Assembly: GCF_002797395.1 (NCBI RefSeq)
Contig: NZ_KZ454943.1
Coordinates: forward strand, 3,323,966 to 3,387,965
Direction of reading: 5' to 3'
Source of the DNA: Bacillus solitudinis
GTDB taxonomy: Bacteria > Bacillota > Bacilli > Bacillales > Bacillaceae_D
DNA length: 64,000 bases
Shown here: positions 27,801-35,717 of the stretch, piece by piece
How positions within the stretch are numbered: position 1 is the first letter of the stretch
Layout: every line of letters begins with the position of its first letter
The notes under the pieces: generated by a model
The model's database searches: none
What the model saw: the letters and a program-made list of their open reading frames with translations, nothing else
Told to the model about the DNA's origin: nothing
Position numbers and translations under genes: made by a program

Positions 27801-28415
27801 GAGCTTTATAGTAAGGATGGAAAGGTTACATTAAAATCTCTTGAAATATATCCTTTAAAGACTATATGGAAGAAAAATAGTCCGTTTAAATCAAAATTGT
27901 CAGGCTGGACGACGATTAATGGCAATTGGACAGATACAATAAATGGAAAGCAGGGACAAAGTGATGGTGATGCTTTCATTTTAGCTAAGGAGTCTGGTAA
28001 AGACTTTACGTATGAAGCGGATATTAAGGTACTTGATACTGATTCACATCCAAATGACTCTGAAAAAGATACAATTGGAAACTTAGTTGGTGCAGGTGCT
28101 TTGGTTTTTCGCTCAGATTCAACCGCGAAAAACTCGTATGTTCTGAATCTTGATGTAAGAAATAATGTCGTGAAACTCATTAAGTTTGTTAATGGTATTG
28201 GATATGAGCTGGTAGTTTATAATGATGATGGACGGCTAAATTTAATGACAAATAAAGAGTATCATCTAAAAGTTGTTACGGAAGATAGTCACATTAAAGT
28301 TTATTTAGACAACAAGCTCATTATTAATAAGAAAGACGATACGTTTAATGAAGGGTATTTTGGATTAAATGTTTGGAGTTCAACAGTTGTATTTAATAAA
28401 GTGAAGGTAAAATGA
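24828..28415 (+). CDS. Secreted multimodular GH32 levanase/fructanase with an interrupted catalytic domain
   Basis: This is a 1195-residue secreted glycoside hydrolase with a signal peptide (1-23, ending SIAEN). GH32 motifs are WMNDPNG with nucleophile D48, WRDP with D168, and WECP with acid/base E725. Between RDP and ECP lies an insertion of about 480 residues (211-690): two CBM66-like beta-sandwiches (about 214-355 and 358-514) and a third different domain (about 520-680, beginning NHDFESGDLTGW). The GH32 barrel resumes near 695, then the beta-sandwich (861-1015), and a C-terminal CBM66-like module (1016-1195) whose start is clearly homologous to the second inserted module. It should cut levan or related fructans outside the cell. 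Followed by a terminator; cre upstream. Confidence 0.88.
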   Translation: MKKIISMLLISFIMICIPLTSIAENPGYYQEPYRNQFHFSPEANWMNDPNGMVYYEGEYHLFYQYHPYGTTWGPMHWGHAVSEDLVHWEHLPIALSPDENGQIFSGSAVVDWNNTAGFGKEAMVAIFTHAGEKGQVQSIAYSIDKGRNWEMYKGNPVMPNPPIPDWRDPKVFWHDDTNKWVMSLAAKDKIMFYTSSNLKEWEYASEFGQDGGIQANSLDQTSYAISSEAGGSFSYEGDITLNEKNGREGAGGLVFRADKSANNGYVANLDAKNNVITLSKLVNGKEEELARKTYTLDTFSPYHVKVVTKDEEIQLFVNEQAVIKEADHEFNYGYFGLSAWNSTATFRNVEFENSSNFATNLSKWTVINGIWEDTLDGKSGTAKEDAFTMSGQSGDNFLYEATIDLSKSENGVGSLVFRADANTKNGYFATLDSLNNTLNIMKIENGNVSKLAEKTVSLKTDKNYHVKVSTYDQNIKIYLDGKLIHNVNDSTFSKGQFGLHVSNSSVLFQDVQLGKNIMTDEKNIINHDFESGDLTGWTPIQGNAFTKDHLTDATSFWGGSFDHQGTYHLWGFSDLHKGDDAIGELRSSYFKLGGSGEINLLIGGGNDINNRYVSLVRASDDQELIRQANTKFEDEKYKKYVWDASEFIGEVLYIKAVDNATGGWGHINIDDVQVYNEGSIPNEVDQVVKKPAKREMKQSGIITDWTGVSGEWIPSTNGSNGGIWECPTLIELPIDGDPTKTKWVLQVSINDGAPAGGSGMQYFVGSFDGKTFKNDNPADKVLWADYGADYYAAVDWSGSEGENGEKYWLGWMSNWQYANHTPTSTWRSSTTLPRKMELTQTEDGLRLKQTPVSLNSIRDRKGKVSFTNKVISSDRNLLSNLSEDTFEMIAEFDIKDIDATEFGFKVRKGAKEYTTIGYDVSTKQLFVDRTNSGSFDYGSNVVGKHEGPLTDSNGTVKMHIFVDRSAVEVFGNNGETVITDQIFPDPLSKELELYSKDGKVTLKSLEIYPLKTIWKKNSPFKSKLSGWTTINGNWTDTINGKQGQSDGDAFILAKESGKDFTYEADIKVLDTDSHPNDSEKDTIGNLVGAGALVFRSDSTAKNSYVLNLDVRNNVVKLIKFVNGIGYELVVYNDDGRLNLMTNKEYHLKVVTEDSHIKVYLDNKLIINKKDDTFNEGYFGLNVWSSTVVFNKVKVK

Positions 28416-28499
28416 AGAAAGGGATTAAGGAATCAGATAGATAAAGATTAATTTTAAAAAGATTCTATATCATTTTCATTGTAGTTTTCTATTTATCTT

Positions 28500-28527
28500 G
28501 GGAGCGGCTACTATAGTCGCTCTTTTT
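28500..28527 (+). terminator. Terminator after the secreted GH32 gene
   Basis: GAGCG and CGCTC (28502-28506 with 28518-28522) with inner CTA/TAG form a stem followed by TTTTT. The remaining 200 bases to the kinase gene hold no clear feature. Confidence 0.65.
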
Positions 28528-28733
28528 AAATGATTCTTTTATATATTTCCTTTCTTTTCGTGCATTTGATTAAATGAACAATACACTGGTTAGATTAATT
28601 GATCCAAAACTATATGGTATGATGAAAAAGCCTATAATCGATTAAAAAGAATTACAATTGCCTTGAATAGGTTAAAGAAAGTTCTTGTTTTTATTACATA
28701 ATTTAAGAAGGTTTTTATTTTCTGGGAGGCTAT

Positions 28734-30494
28734 ATGCTTTTTTCATTAAGGAATCGACTATTTATTATTTTTACTTTATTATTAACGATCCCTTTTCTTA
28801 TTCTATCCATTATCATTCCAAGTTGGTTTACTTCAATTATGGAGGAAGAAACGAAGAATTCAACAGTGGAAATGATGGACCAGTATTCTATCTATATTGA
28901 TTCAATCACTTCACAAGCAGAGGACCTAGGGAAACAGGTTCTTGTTAATCATACGACTCAACAATGGATGAAGTCCGAAACAGAGGATTCCAATGTAACA
29001 AGTGCTCAGCGATTATTAATGAAAAATCAGGTGATGAGACAGTTATCTTCCATAATGATTAACAATTCTAAATCTATGTCCATATCTGTTTTTCTTAATG
29101 ATGGTACCGGGGTATGGGGGGATCTTCCAACATTACAGAATACAGAGTGGTTCAAAAATTTTATTGAAAATGACCAGCGGTGGGTAAAAACCCATAATGA
29201 CGTTATTGCAGAAAATGTAAATAGTTATCTTATTCCGCTATTTGATTTGTATACGCTTGATTTAACAGGAGTAATTAAAGTTAATATTCCATCTGCATTG
29301 CTTGAAACAGCATTGAGTAAAATCAAACTTGGTGAAAAGGGTCGTGTTTATTTAGTAGATAGTAGAGGAGCGAAAGTATTATCCGGAAAAATCACGACTC
29401 CGAATTATGTATTGAATAAAAGTTTAAAAGAAATATCAAATGGTCAACAAAATAAAGGTCTAATCGAAACCGATCATAAAGGTGAAGAATACCTTGTATT
29501 TTTTCAAAAATTAAAAATTGGTAATTGGGTTCTGGTTAGTGAGATTACAAAGTCTGAATTGTTCTTAAAAATTAATACATTACAAAAGAACTTGTTGATA
29601 ACAAGTGCTCTAATTTTTATTTTAACGATAATTGCATCTTATATTCTCTCCTCTACTATTGTAAGACCTTTAGGAAAGCTTACAAAAGCAATGAAATTTA
29701 TTGAACATGGAGATTTTTCTGGAGCAAAAAGTTTTATGCAAGCAATTAAATCTTATAACGATGAAGTAGGCTATGCTATAAAAGTATTTGATCATACAAT
29801 CGACAAACTAAATTTCTTAATTCAAACAGAATACGAAGCGAATATTCGTAGAAAAGATGCGGAATACAAAGCTTTATTATTACAGATTAATCCTCATTTT
29901 TTTAACAATACTCTTGAAATTATTGGGGGATTAGCGGCTCAGGGTAAAAACAAAGAGGTTATGAATGTAAGCATTCATTTAGGCCGAATGATGAGGTATT
30001 CTTTAAATACTCAAAGTGATGTCGTGAGATTAGGTGAGGAAATCGCTTATATACGAGATTTTACTGATATATTAAAGGTTCGATATGAAGATGCGATTAC
30101 TGTAGAAATTGAAGAAGATCCAGAAACAAAATTTGTGCCAATTATTAAATTTATTATACAGCCTATTGTTGAAAACGCAGTAAAATATAGTTTTATAAAT
30201 AAACAGTTTGCCCAATTAAAAATAAAAACGGAAAACTGTGGAGATGAAATATTTATTATCGTTGAAGATCATGGAATAGGGATGACTGAAGAGGCCGTTA
30301 CAGACTTACTGGATACAGAATTAAATAATGAATCAAGCAATGTGTTAAAAAGCAAAGGTAGCAGTATTGGTCTTAAAAATGTATTAGGCCGTTTGAAGTT
30401 ATACTATGGTGAAAACTTCTCTTATAACATTCAATCTGAAAAGGATAAGGGTACAAAAATTACTCTTTGTATAAAAAGAAACTCCCATCAGTAA
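28734..30494 (+). CDS. YesM-type sensor histidine kinase
   Basis: A 586-residue membrane kinase: helix 1 at about residues 8-30, an extracytoplasmic sensor domain (about 31-280, Cache-like), helix 2 at about 285-310, a HAMP linker, the His_kinase domain with QINPHFFNNTLEIIGG (phosphorylated H388), and a HATPase domain with NAVKY (N box) and EDHGIGMTEE (G box). The usual FLYNTLE is FFNNTLE here. It pairs with the AraC-type regulator 136 bases downstream. Position in the fructan locus suggests it senses oligofructosides, directly or through a binding protein. Confidence 0.9.
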   Translation: MLFSLRNRLFIIFTLLLTIPFLILSIIIPSWFTSIMEEETKNSTVEMMDQYSIYIDSITSQAEDLGKQVLVNHTTQQWMKSETEDSNVTSAQRLLMKNQVMRQLSSIMINNSKSMSISVFLNDGTGVWGDLPTLQNTEWFKNFIENDQRWVKTHNDVIAENVNSYLIPLFDLYTLDLTGVIKVNIPSALLETALSKIKLGEKGRVYLVDSRGAKVLSGKITTPNYVLNKSLKEISNGQQNKGLIETDHKGEEYLVFFQKLKIGNWVLVSEITKSELFLKINTLQKNLLITSALIFILTIIASYILSSTIVRPLGKLTKAMKFIEHGDFSGAKSFMQAIKSYNDEVGYAIKVFDHTIDKLNFLIQTEYEANIRRKDAEYKALLLQINPHFFNNTLEIIGGLAAQGKNKEVMNVSIHLGRMMRYSLNTQSDVVRLGEEIAYIRDFTDILKVRYEDAITVEIEEDPETKFVPIIKFIIQPIVENAVKYSFINKQFAQLKIKTENCGDEIFIIVEDHGIGMTEEAVTDLLDTELNNESSNVLKSKGSSIGLKNVLGRLKLYYGENFSYNIQSEKDKGTKITLCIKRNSHQ

Positions 30495-30630
30495 GGTGGA
30501 TTTTTCTTCCTCATATGGTTAGAGAGATTATCAGGCTTTATTCGAGAAGGTATATTTTATCACTTTCCATAAACCATTTAAGTTTAAAAAGGATATTTCA
30601 ACAAGCGATCAAGTTATTGGGGGAATATAC

Positions 30631-32226
30631 ATGTTGAAAGTAATCATTGCTGATGATGAAATACAAATTCGAAAAGGGTTACGAATGAAAGTAGAGTGGG
30701 AAGAGGAAGGTTTTCAAATTGTTGAAGAAGCTTCGAATGGACAAGAATCACTAGACTTGTTAAAAAAGATGAAGATAGATGTTGTCATTACAGATGTAAG
30801 GATGCCAATTATGGATGGTATTGAATTTGTGAAACAATGTCATCATGAACATCCGAATGTTAAAGTAATCGTCTTATCAGGTTATTCCGATTTTGAGTAT
30901 GTAAGATCATCGATGATAGAAGGTGTGAAAGATTACCTTTTAAAACCAGTCGCTCCCGATGAATTAGTAGAAGCTTTGGGACGAATTAGAACGGAAATAG
31001 AGAAAGAAAAGAAAAGACAACTCGAATCTGATCAAATGAAAAGGTTTGTTCACAACCAGGTGGAAGAAATGCGGGAACAATATTTGCTCCATTTGGTTAA
31101 GGAAGAGTGGTCAGAACTCACAGTTACAATTGAGAGGCTTCAGCAATTGCAGTTAAATGATTTTGCGAATGAAGACGTACATTTTCAGTTTGTAACGGTG
31201 GAAGTAAGAGGAACAGAACGGGAATCTAATATAAAGGAACTGTGGCTTCCTTTTAGAATGCTGTGCAAGGAAATAGCTAAAGAACACGATGGAACTTATT
31301 CTTTCTATGATGCAAGTTATGCAAATATGATTCACTTTATCCATAGAGTAGATTCCAACCAGTTAAATTCTAAATCTCCATTAATTAGAAAAATTCAACG
31401 ACATGTAAAGGAATTCATGAACATAGAAACAGTGATAGGTATTGGAAAGGTTGTTACTGGTCTGACAGAATGTAAGAATGGTTATATATCAGCATTGCTT
31501 TCTTGGAGTCAAAGCCAATTAGGCTCACAATCACAGGTGATAGAGGAGACAACGAATAAGGAAGTATTTGAGTTTACAGCTGATGTTGAAAAGAAATTAA
31601 TTAACACGATTGAAACTGAAAATCATGAGGACTTTAAGAAAACTATTTATTCAATTTTGGGAGAAATGAATAACCAATCGATTATGTCCTTTTCGTTTGT
31701 TGCCAATCGAGTGCTATTTATGTTAGGTTCTTTAGCAAAAAAGTATGATATTGATACGATTGAAATAAATAATAAGATATGGAACTGCCAACAGAGGATA
31801 TGGGAGCTTAACTCTCAAAACAGGGTCATAGAACAGCTCATTCATTTGGCGCACTCTATCATTGAAAAGGTACATGAAGACCGTAGCTCCTCAAATGGGG
31901 TAGCAATCGCAGAAAATGTTCGTCGGTATTTAGATCAGCATTATGCAAATGAAATTTCACTTACTAATTTGGCAGATAAGTTCCATATTAATAGTACGTA
32001 TCTGTCTGAAATTTTCAAACACAACATTGGGAAAAACTTTAGTGATTATCTGATCAGTTTACGAATGGCTCATGCTCAAGCATTTTTAAAAGATAAACAA
32101 CTTAAAATAATTGACGTAGCTCACTTAGTGGGTTTTTCAAATTCAGGTTATTTTAGTACTGTTTTTAAAAAACACTTTGGTCAAACACCAGTTGAGTTCC
32201 GTAAATCGCAAAATTTGAATGGATAA
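30631..32226 (+). CDS. YesN-type AraC-family response regulator
   Basis: A 531-residue regulator. The receiver domain (1-120) has the acidic pair in IIADDEIQIRKG, the phosphorylated Asp D55 in VVITDVRMP and the Lys in YLLKPV. A long middle region has no named domain. The C-terminal AraC HTH (about 430-528) reads YANEISLTNLADKFHINSTYLSEIFKHNIG and VGFSNSGYFSTVFKKHFGQTP. Partner of the kinase just upstream; likely activates the permease, binding-protein and GH32 genes. GGGGGAATAT precedes the ATG. Confidence 0.92.
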   Translation: MLKVIIADDEIQIRKGLRMKVEWEEEGFQIVEEASNGQESLDLLKKMKIDVVITDVRMPIMDGIEFVKQCHHEHPNVKVIVLSGYSDFEYVRSSMIEGVKDYLLKPVAPDELVEALGRIRTEIEKEKKRQLESDQMKRFVHNQVEEMREQYLLHLVKEEWSELTVTIERLQQLQLNDFANEDVHFQFVTVEVRGTERESNIKELWLPFRMLCKEIAKEHDGTYSFYDASYANMIHFIHRVDSNQLNSKSPLIRKIQRHVKEFMNIETVIGIGKVVTGLTECKNGYISALLSWSQSQLGSQSQVIEETTNKEVFEFTADVEKKLINTIETENHEDFKKTIYSILGEMNNQSIMSFSFVANRVLFMLGSLAKKYDIDTIEINNKIWNCQQRIWELNSQNRVIEQLIHLAHSIIEKVHEDRSSSNGVAIAENVRRYLDQHYANEISLTNLADKFHINSTYLSEIFKHNIGKNFSDYLISLRMAHAQAFLKDKQLKIIDVAHLVGFSNSGYFSTVFKKHFGQTPVEFRKSQNLNG

Positions 32227-32250
32227 ATTCGTAACAAAGAAGGGAACCGT

Positions 32251-33588
32251 ATGAAAAAGAGAGTAGTATTTATTATTTTTTTAATTATTTTTATGATACT
32301 AGCTGGTTATACGTTGTCTTTTTTTTATACCTACTCAAATGACCAAAAAGGACAAGGGAAGATTGAAAATGATGAATTAGATAAGATTCACCTAACATTT
32401 TGGCGAAATAAGGGAACTACATCAGAAAATAAAGCTTATGAAGCATTAATTTCAACTTTTGAGGAGTCACACCCTTCCATCCAAATTAAGATGGTATCTA
32501 TTCCATATGCAGACTATGAAATAAGGTTGAGAACAGAAATCGCTGCAGGAAATCCACCTGATATTCTGGCAATTGATACCCCATACTTAGCTCTTTATGC
32601 AAATTCAGGATCTCTTTTATCTATTGATCAATATATGAAAGCTGAAGGTGATATTGAAGATATACCTCCTGCTACATTGAAGGGATTAACGTATGAAGAT
32701 GAAATTTACCTTTCACCAATGGTGGAATCTGGAGTAGCCTTATTTTATAATATGCACCTATTTAAAGAGGCTGGAGTGCCATTCCCATCTAAAGATCCTA
32801 ATAAACCGATGACTTGGGATGAGGTATTAGAGGCTACAAAAAAAATAACGAATTCTGAGAATGGTGTGTATGGAATTGATCCAGCACAGGGATTTGGTGC
32901 GGGTGAAGCTCCTGCTTACTTTAAACTTCCACTCCTATGGCAGTTTGGAGCTGAAGTTCTTAATCCTAATGAGACATCTGCAGAGGGCTACTTAAATTCG
33001 GATGAAGCTTTAAAGGCATTACAATTTTATCAAGATCTCTATCACAAACATAAAGTTGCTGCGGTTGAATTACCACCTAATCCGTTTGAGACGGGAAAGC
33101 TTGCAATGACGGTGATGGGCTCTTGGGTATTTGCAGACCTTGAAAAGAATTTTCCTGACTTTAAATTAGGGGAAGATTTTGGAGTTGCGCCGTTACCAAA
33201 GGAGAGAAATCAAGTTACGCCAAACGGTGGTTGGGCTCTTGGGATCTCAGCACAATCTAAATATCCTGAAGAAGCGTGGGAATTTATTAAATATGCTACA
33301 AGTTTTGAAGGCTCAAAAAAATATGTTGAAATGACAGGTGATTTACCTGCGAGATTCTCAGTAGTCAATGCATTTCCTGAACTTAATGAATACCCGAAAA
33401 ATATATTTATACAACAAACTCAAAAATACTCTAAGAACCGACCAGTAACACCTGTCTATCCCGCTGTAAGTGAAGCGATTAAGACATTATTTGAGGATGT
33501 TGGTATAGGCGGGAAAAATGTAGAGGCTTCCGCAACAGAAGCTGTGGAGAACATTAATAATAGTTTAAATGATATTCAAAATCCATAA
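32251..33588 (+). CDS. Extracellular sugar-binding protein without a lipobox Cys
   Basis: A 445-residue family 1 solute-binding protein (MalE/UgpB-like). The region ILTFWRN-like IHLTFWRNKGT, AAGNPPDILAIDTPYLA, GELYLSP-like and NGGWALGIS are typical. It begins with a hydrophobic helix ending MILAGYTLSFFY. In a normal lipoprotein this would be LAGC; here codon TAT gives Tyr, so the protein may stay as a membrane-anchored or secreted form. It is only 24 bases after the response regulator, so it probably belongs to the two-component operon and may act as a sensor partner as well as, or instead of, feeding the permease. Confidence 0.85.
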   Translation: MKKRVVFIIFLIIFMILAGYTLSFFYTYSNDQKGQGKIENDELDKIHLTFWRNKGTTSENKAYEALISTFEESHPSIQIKMVSIPYADYEIRLRTEIAAGNPPDILAIDTPYLALYANSGSLLSIDQYMKAEGDIEDIPPATLKGLTYEDEIYLSPMVESGVALFYNMHLFKEAGVPFPSKDPNKPMTWDEVLEATKKITNSENGVYGIDPAQGFGAGEAPAYFKLPLLWQFGAEVLNPNETSAEGYLNSDEALKALQFYQDLYHKHKVAAVELPPNPFETGKLAMTVMGSWVFADLEKNFPDFKLGEDFGVAPLPKERNQVTPNGGWALGISAQSKYPEEAWEFIKYATSFEGSKKYVEMTGDLPARFSVVNAFPELNEYPKNIFIQQTQKYSKNRPVTPVYPAVSEAIKTLFEDVGIGGKNVEASATEAVENINNSLNDIQNP

Positions 33589-33596
33589 GACTTCTA

Positions 33597-33629
33597 ATCC
33601 TCTAGTTTTTATGCTAGGGGATTTTTTTT
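33597..33629 (+). terminator. Terminator after the first binding-protein gene
   Basis: ATCCTCTAG (33597-33605) pairs with CTAGGGGAT (33614-33622), followed by seven T. It separates the regulatory operon from the transport operon. Confidence 0.8.
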
Positions 33630-33750
33630 CGTCAAATAACAACCAAAGAAATTAAATATTCACAACCAAAAATTTTGAAATATTATAAGTTTCGACTTTG
33701 TTATAGTAGAAATCACAGAGAGAGAACAAAACAACGAGAGGGGTAAACAA

Positions 33751-33789
33751 ATGGATGAGCATCATACATTTCACATTATTCACACGTAA
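33751..33789 (+). CDS. Possible 12-residue His-rich leader peptide
   Basis: An ATG 9 bases after GAGAGGGG starts MDEHHTFHIIHT and stops at 33789. Four of twelve residues are His. It lies in the leader of the permease operon, just before the cre-like site. It could be a leader peptide or chance; nothing else supports it. Confidence 0.2.
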   Translation: MDEHHTFHIIHT

Positions 33790-33792
33790 ATA

Positions 33793-33806
33793 TGAAATCG
33801 TTACCA
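33793..33806 (+). promoter_or_regulatory. cre-like site upstream of the permease genes
   Basis: TGAAATCGTTACCA matches the cre consensus TGWAANCGNTNWCA in 13 of 14 positions. It lies 34 bases before the first permease start, downstream of the presumed transcription start, a position suited to CcpA roadblock repression. Confidence 0.55.
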
Positions 33807-33840
33807 ATAGTGGTTATTTTCAAATAAGGAGGTTAATATA

Positions 33841-34806
33841 TTGCAAGAATTAGTAAAGGCAAACAAAGGAACAGCACAACAAATCAAAGTTGCATCTAAA
33901 ATAAAGAGTCAATTTGAGTATATTAAGCAGAACTACATTCTTTATTTGCTCCTTGCTCCTGCTGTTATCCTTACGATTATTTTTAAGTATATACCAATGT
34001 ATGGGGCAACCATTGCATTTAAAGATTTTAGTCCGATTAAGGGAATCACGGGCAGTGAATGGGTTGGTTTTAAGCATTTCACAAGCTTCTTAACATCACC
34101 TAATTTTATGGAAATTTTTATGAATACGCTTAAATTAAGTTCTTTTGAACTTCTCATTGGATTTCCGATTCCCGTCATTTTAGCTCTCATGTTAAATCAG
34201 GTGAGAAGAGCAAAAATAAAAAAGAATGTTCAATTATTTCTTTATGCACCACATTTTATTTCAGTAGTAGTTGTTTCAGGGATGGTTTTCTTGTTTTTAT
34301 CACCGACAGGTCCAATTAATGCTATATTATCTATTTTTTTAGACAGGCCTATATCATTTATGTCTAATCCAGAAGCATTTAGAACGATCTACATTTGGTC
34401 TGGAGTATGGCAAGGTGCTGGGTGGGCGTCAATTATTTACGTTGCAGCACTTGCGAATGTGGATCCGCAACTTCATGATGCAGCAACAGTTGATGGGGCA
34501 TCACTCTTACAACGAATTTGGCATATTGACCTTCCCACATTGAAACCAGTTATGGCAGTGCTATTTATTTTAGCTGCTGGAGGCATCATGGCTATCGGTT
34601 TTGAAAAGGCTTACCTATTACAAACATCAATGAACCTGCCAAGTTCTGAAATTATTCCAACCTATGTATATAAACGAGGGTTACAAGCAGGCGATTATTC
34701 ATTTGCAACAGCAGTTGGGTTATTTAACGCTGTTATTAATGTGATTTTACTCGTCTTTGTCAATCAAGTGGTGAAAAAGCTAAATGAAGGTGAAGGTCTT
34801 CTATAG
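33841..34806 (+). CDS. Sugar ABC transporter permease (LplB type)
   Basis: A 321-residue inner-membrane permease with six helices and the EAA-type loop DAATVDGASLLQRIWHIDLPTLKP that docks the ATPase. The N-terminus KQNYILYLLLAPAVILTIIFKYIPMYG is typical of LplB-like carbohydrate permeases. The start is TTG at 33841 after AAGGAGG. Partner of the next gene. No ATPase is encoded in the locus, so a shared MsmX-type ATPase elsewhere would have to energise it. Confidence 0.9.
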   Translation: MQELVKANKGTAQQIKVASKIKSQFEYIKQNYILYLLLAPAVILTIIFKYIPMYGATIAFKDFSPIKGITGSEWVGFKHFTSFLTSPNFMEIFMNTLKLSSFELLIGFPIPVILALMLNQVRRAKIKKNVQLFLYAPHFISVVVVSGMVFLFLSPTGPINAILSIFLDRPISFMSNPEAFRTIYIWSGVWQGAGWASIIYVAALANVDPQLHDAATVDGASLLQRIWHIDLPTLKPVMAVLFILAAGGIMAIGFEKAYLLQTSMNLPSSEIIPTYVYKRGLQAGDYSFATAVGLFNAVINVILLVFVNQVVKKLNEGEGLL

Positions 34807-34821
34807 AAAGGAGGAGAAAGA

Positions 34822-35697
34822 ATGAATAATTCAAAAACTGATAAATTAATACTGCTTATTAATAAAGTTCTGTTAAGTGTCATTGTCATGATTGTTGTAT
34901 TTCCACTCTTATATGTATTGCTCGCTTCTTTTTTAGAACCTAATGCGCTACTTAACAAAGGATTTAAGATAAATACTTCTGATTGGACTTTTGATGGCTA
35001 CAAGAGAATTTTAACTGATGGTACCATCGTGAAAGGGTTCATGAATTCAATTCTCTATTCAACTGGATTTACAATTGTAACAGTATTAGTTTGTATACTT
35101 GCGGGATATACGTTATCCACAGAAGGTTTAGTTGGTAGAAAAATAATTATGGTATTCTTTCTCATTACAATGTTTTTTAATGGGGGATTAATCCCAACCT
35201 ATTTAGTTGTCCGAGATTTAGGAATGCTTAATACAATTTGGTCGATAATTGTTCCAAATGCTATAAATGTATGGTTTATTATTTTAGCTCGAACCTATTT
35301 TAAATCGATTCCAAAAGAGTTAAAGGAAGCAGCAAGAATAGATGGTGCATCTGAATTCAAGATATTCCTAAAAATTGTCTTCCCTTTATCTAAACCAATT
35401 ATTTTTGTTCTAGCTTTATATGCTTTTATCGGTCAGTGGAATGCTTATTTTGATGCGATGATTTATCTTGAAGATCGAAATCTCTATCCATTGCAATTAG
35501 TATTACGTGCCATTTTAATTCAAAACGAAATACAACCTGGAATGATTAGTGATCAACTTGCAAGAGCCGAGTTACAAAAGATTTCCGAAATGATCAAGTA
35601 TTCATCGATTGTTATTGCGAGCTTACCATTAATCGTTATGTATCCATTCTTCCAAAAATACTTTGAAAAAGGTGTTATGGTAGGGTCTTTAAAATAA
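34822..35697 (+). CDS. Sugar ABC transporter permease (LplC type)
   Basis: A 291-residue permease of the MalG/LplC group with six membrane helices, the EAA loop EAARIDGASEFKIFLKIVFPLSKP, and the C-terminal PFFQKYFEKGVMVGSLK typical of the family. It follows its partner by 15 bases with AAAGGAGGAG before the ATG. It forms the channel with the LplB-type subunit for oligosaccharide import. Confidence 0.9.
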   Translation: MNNSKTDKLILLINKVLLSVIVMIVVFPLLYVLLASFLEPNALLNKGFKINTSDWTFDGYKRILTDGTIVKGFMNSILYSTGFTIVTVLVCILAGYTLSTEGLVGRKIIMVFFLITMFFNGGLIPTYLVVRDLGMLNTIWSIIVPNAINVWFIILARTYFKSIPKELKEAARIDGASEFKIFLKIVFPLSKPIIFVLALYAFIGQWNAYFDAMIYLEDRNLYPLQLVLRAILIQNEIQPGMISDQLARAELQKISEMIKYSSIVIASLPLIVMYPFFQKYFEKGVMVGSLK

Positions 35698-35717
35698 TAA
35701 AAAAGTGGGGGTTTACT

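Noticed and set aside
24882-28180. Several minus-strand frames inside the secreted GH32 gene
   Set aside because: No ribosome sites, no domains; the plus-strand reading has signal peptide, catalytic motifs and repeats.
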